Origin: Pseudomonadota bacterium | Lineage (GTDB): Bacteria; Pseudomonadota; Alphaproteobacteria; Rhizobiales; Xanthobacteraceae | Assembly (NCBI GenBank): GCA_963205465.1 | Contig: CAUJKG010000387.1 | Span: forward strand, 1-15,618 | Direction of reading: 5' to 3' | DNA length: 15,618 nt | Shown here: positions 13,161 to 15,618 of the stretch, piece by piece | How the letters are laid out: each line of letters opens with the position of its first letter | How positions within the stretch are numbered: position 1 is the stretch's first letter | Translations under genes and position numbers: made by a program | The notes under the pieces: generated by a model | The model's database searches: none | What the model saw: the letters and a program-made list of their open reading frames with translations, nothing else | Told to the model about the DNA's origin: nothing

Positions 13161-14951
13161 ATGCCGGTCTATAAAGCACCCGTTGACGACACCATGTTTC
13201 TGCTGCGCGACGTCTTCAACATCGCGCGCTACGACAATCTTCCGGGCTTTGCCGAAGCCACGCCCGATACCATCGAGGCGATCCTCTCCGAAGGCGGCAA
13301 GTTTTGCGAGGAAGTGCTCGCGCCGCTGAATCAGGTCGGCGATCGCGAAGGCTGCAAGCGCGCGGCCGACGGCTCGGTGACGACGCCGAAAGGCTTCAAG
13401 GAAGCCTACAAGCAAATGACCGAGGGCGGCTGGCTCGGCCTCTCGGCGGAAGAGAAATACGGCGGTCAGGGCCTGCCGTTCGTCATCAGCGCGGCCATGA
13501 ACGAATTCCAGAGCAGCGCCAATATGGCCTTCGCGATGTATCCGGGCCTGACGCTCGGCGCGGTGCGCGCCTTGCGCATCCACGGCACCGAAGAACAGCG
13601 CGACACCTATCTACCGAAGATGATCGGCGGCCAGTGGACCGGCACGATGAATCTCACCGAGCCGCATTGCGGCACCGATCTCGGTCTCATCAAGACCAAG
13701 GCCGTGAAGCAGCCGGACGGCTGCTACAAGATCACCGGCACCAAGATTTTCATTTCCGCGGGTGAACACGACTTGTCCGAGAACATCGTGCATCTGGTGC
13801 TTGCGCGCATCGAAGGCGCGCCGGAAGGTGTGAAGGGCATCTCGCTCTTCGTGGTGCCGAAATTCCTGCCTACAAAAGACGGCGGCGTCGGTGAGCGCAA
13901 TGCACTCGTCTGCGGCTCGATCGAGCACAAGATGGGCATTCACGGCAACTCGACCTGCGTCATGAATTATGACGGCGCGACCGGCTGGCTGGTCGGCGAG
14001 GAAAACCGCGGGCTACCGGCGATGTTCGTGATGATGAATGAAGCCCGCCTCGGCGTCGGCATTCAGGGGCTCGCGCAGGGCGAAGTCGCCTATCAGAACG
14101 CTGTGCTCTACGCGAAGGACCGCCTGCAGGGCCGCTCCATCGGCGGCGTGAAGAATCCCGAGAAGCCCGCCGACCCGATCATCGTGCATCCGGACATCCG
14201 CCGGAATCTGATGACCATGAAGGCGGTCAACGAAGGCGGCCGCGCGCTGATGATCTGGATCGCGCTGCAGGGCGATCTGCTCGCGCGTTCCGAGGACGAA
14301 AAGACGAAGCAGCTTGCCGACGACTACATGGGCATCCTGACCCCGATCCTCAAAGGCGTGATGACCGATCTCGGCTTCCAGAATGCGGTCATGGCCCAGC
14401 AAGTATTCGGCGGTCACGGCTATATCGCCGAGCACGGCATGGAGCAGTTCGTGCGCGATGCCCGCATCGCCATGATCTACGAAGGCGCAAACGGCATCCA
14501 GGCGCTCGATCTGGTCGGCCGCAAGCTGCCGAAAGACGGCGGCCGCGCGATTACCGCCTTCTTCAACGAAGTCTCCGCTTTCGTGAAGGAAAACGAAGCC
14601 GACGAGAAGATGAAGCCTTTCGTCACGCCGCTTTCGGAATCTCTGAAGCACCTGCAGGGCGCGACCATGTGGTTCATGCAGAATGCGATGAAGCGGCCCG
14701 ACAATGCCGGTGCCGGTTCTTATGATTACATGCACCTCTTCGGGCTCGTCGCGCTCGGATATATGTGGGCGCAGATGGCGAAGGTAGCGCTCGCAAAAAA
14801 GAGCGGAAGTGATTCCGCGCCCGCGATGGACGCGAAGCTCATGACCGCCAAGTTCTTCGTCGAACGCATGTTGCCGGAGACCGCTGCGCACCTGAAGCGC
14901 ATCCAGTCCGGCGCCGACAATCTGATGGATATGCCTGCCGAAGCGTTCTGA
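13161..14951 (+). CDS. Acyl-CoA dehydrogenase with C-terminal extension (FadE/DmdC type)
   Basis: A 596-residue FAD enzyme that introduces the alpha-beta double bond into an acyl-CoA, the first step of beta-oxidation. It is longer than the roughly 380-residue classic dehydrogenases because it carries the extra C-terminal domain (about residues 470-590) of the FadE-like/DmdC group. The middle domain shows MNLTEPHCGTDLGLIKTKA and the ITGTKIFISAGEHD segment. The expected catalytic Glu is Glu441 in ARIAMIYEGANGIQ, followed by the conserved ALDLVGRKL. The flavin-binding region includes QQVFGGHGYIAEHGMEQFVRDAR. CCGGAGAAAATCC precedes the ATG. Members act on medium or long acyl-CoAs or, for DmdC, on methylthiopropanoyl-CoA, so chain specificity is open. 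It lies between the MerR regulator (30 bp) and the thiolase gene (35 bp), consistent with one operon. Confidence 0.95.
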   Translation: MPVYKAPVDDTMFLLRDVFNIARYDNLPGFAEATPDTIEAILSEGGKFCEEVLAPLNQVGDREGCKRAADGSVTTPKGFKEAYKQMTEGGWLGLSAEEKYGGQGLPFVISAAMNEFQSSANMAFAMYPGLTLGAVRALRIHGTEEQRDTYLPKMIGGQWTGTMNLTEPHCGTDLGLIKTKAVKQPDGCYKITGTKIFISAGEHDLSENIVHLVLARIEGAPEGVKGISLFVVPKFLPTKDGGVGERNALVCGSIEHKMGIHGNSTCVMNYDGATGWLVGEENRGLPAMFVMMNEARLGVGIQGLAQGEVAYQNAVLYAKDRLQGRSIGGVKNPEKPADPIIVHPDIRRNLMTMKAVNEGGRALMIWIALQGDLLARSEDEKTKQLADDYMGILTPILKGVMTDLGFQNAVMAQQVFGGHGYIAEHGMEQFVRDARIAMIYEGANGIQALDLVGRKLPKDGGRAITAFFNEVSAFVKENEADEKMKPFVTPLSESLKHLQGATMWFMQNAMKRPDNAGAGSYDYMHLFGLVALGYMWAQMAKVALAKKSGSDSAPAMDAKLMTAKFFVERMLPETAAHLKRIQSGADNLMDMPAEAF

Positions 14952-14986
14952 CGCTTCCAAGGGCAACAAACAAACGGGAGACGCCA

Positions 14987-15618
14987 ATGACCGAAGCATT
15001 TGTTTACGACGCAGTTCGTACTCCGCGTGGCCGCGGCAAGAAAGACGGCTCGCTCCACGAGGTCTCGACACTTTCGCTCGCGGCTACCGCGCTCCGCGCG
15101 ATCAAGGAGCGCAACAACCTCGATACCCATCTCGTCGATGACGTGGTGATGGGTTGCGTCGATCCGGTCGGTGAAGCGGGTTCGGATATCGCGCGTGCGG
15201 CGGCGCTGACCGCCGACTACGGCAATCACGTTCCCGGCGTGCAGATCAATCGCTTCTGCGCCTCCGGTCTCGACGCGGTGAACTTCGCCGCGGCGCAGGT
15301 GATGTCCGGCCAGCACGACATGACCATCGGCGGCGGCGTCGAAGCCATGTCGCGTGTCGGCATGGGCGCTTCCGGCGGCGCCTGGCCGATGGATCCGCAG
15401 ATCGCGGTGAAATCCTATTTCATGCCGCAGGGCGTTTCGGCCGATCTGATCGCGACCAAATACGGCTTCTCGCGCGACGACGTCGACCAGTATTCGGTCG
15501 AAAGCCAGAAGCTGGCCGCGCAAAGCTGGAAGGAAGGCCGCTTCAAGAAGTCGATCGTGCCGGTCAAGGACGTCAACGGCCTCACCATCCTCGATCATGA
15601 CGAGCACATGCGCCCTTC
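14987..15618 (+). CDS. Acetyl-CoA C-acyltransferase (thiolase), 3' end missing
   Basis: The first 210 codons of a thiolase that continues past the right edge; a complete protein would be near 400 residues. Thiolases cleave 3-ketoacyl-CoA to acetyl-CoA and a shortened acyl-CoA in the last step of beta-oxidation. Seen here are the N-terminal YDAVRTPRGRGKKDGSLHE, the active-site Cys91 in QINRFCASGLDAVNFAA and GGGVEAMSRVGMG. The downstream His and second Cys motifs are outside the window. The start ATG at 14987 has CGGGAG about 6 nt upstream and is 35 bp after the acyl-CoA dehydrogenase stop. With that neighbour it makes up a catabolic operon; a 3-hydroxyacyl-CoA dehydrogenase/enoyl-CoA hydratase gene would be expected next. 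FadA-like degradative thiolase is more likely than a biosynthetic PhaA. Confidence 0.93.
   Translation, partial: MTEAFVYDAVRTPRGRGKKDGSLHEVSTLSLAATALRAIKERNNLDTHLVDDVVMGCVDPVGEAGSDIARAAALTADYGNHVPGVQINRFCASGLDAVNFAAAQVMSGQHDMTIGGGVEAMSRVGMGASGGAWPMDPQIAVKSYFMPQGVSADLIATKYGFSRDDVDQYSVESQKLAAQSWKEGRFKKSIVPVKDVNGLTILDHDEHMRP

Noticed and set aside
14013..15607. Long minus-strand frames opposite the acyl-CoA dehydrogenase and thiolase
   Set aside because: The plus-strand genes have intact catalytic motifs and ribosome-binding sites; the reverse frames have none.

Overview
The window reads as an ordinary chromosomal segment of an alphaproteobacterium of the order Hyphomicrobiales, most likely near Bradyrhizobium, Rhodopseudomonas or the Xanthobacteraceae. 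Supporting signs are strong G/C bias at third codon positions, an archaeal-type (class I) lysyl-tRNA synthetase, a TIGR02186 and a DUF6460 membrane protein, a PodJ-like polarity protein, and two copies of a dispersed palindromic element of the kind scattered through these genomes. The genus assignment is an inference from memory of these families, not from a search.

Layout. 1-1647 (minus, cut by the left edge): a membrane-bound family 2 glycosyltransferase with an extra N-terminal domain. 1648-1728: a short divergent intergenic region holding a hairpin. 1729-2649 (plus): a periplasmic amino-acid-type solute-binding protein, closely followed by lysK (2673-4313). 4314-4395: a convergent terminator region. 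4396-5634 (minus): an S24/LexA-type repressor and a flavin-binding PPOX protein whose stop and start codons abut. 5635-5880: repressor promoter, then a composite palindromic repeat. 5881-6963 (plus): pyrD, whose stop codon lies inside a second copy of the repeat (6952-7027). 7068-9048 (minus): a three-gene membrane module, TauE/SafE exporter, TIGR02186 protein, DUF6460 protein. 9168-12431 (minus): a 1087-residue PodJ-like protein. 12432-12638: divergent region with a palindromic operator over a promoter. 12639-15618 (plus): MerR-type regulator, acyl-CoA dehydrogenase and the start of a thiolase (cut by the right edge), a fatty-acid/acyl-CoA degradation operon.

How the genes work together. The MerR regulator, acyl-CoA dehydrogenase and thiolase form a catabolic unit probably controlled by the regulator through the 16-bp operator. 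TauE and the TIGR02186 protein overlap by 4 bp and probably form one membrane system with the DUF6460 protein. The S24 repressor and PPOX protein are co-transcribed and may be linked to redox or damage sensing. lysK, pyrD and the PodJ-like gene are housekeeping or cell-polarity genes. I see no rRNA, tRNA, CRISPR array, transposase, phage structural gene or obvious defence system. The most unusual structural point is the repeat that supplies the end of pyrD.
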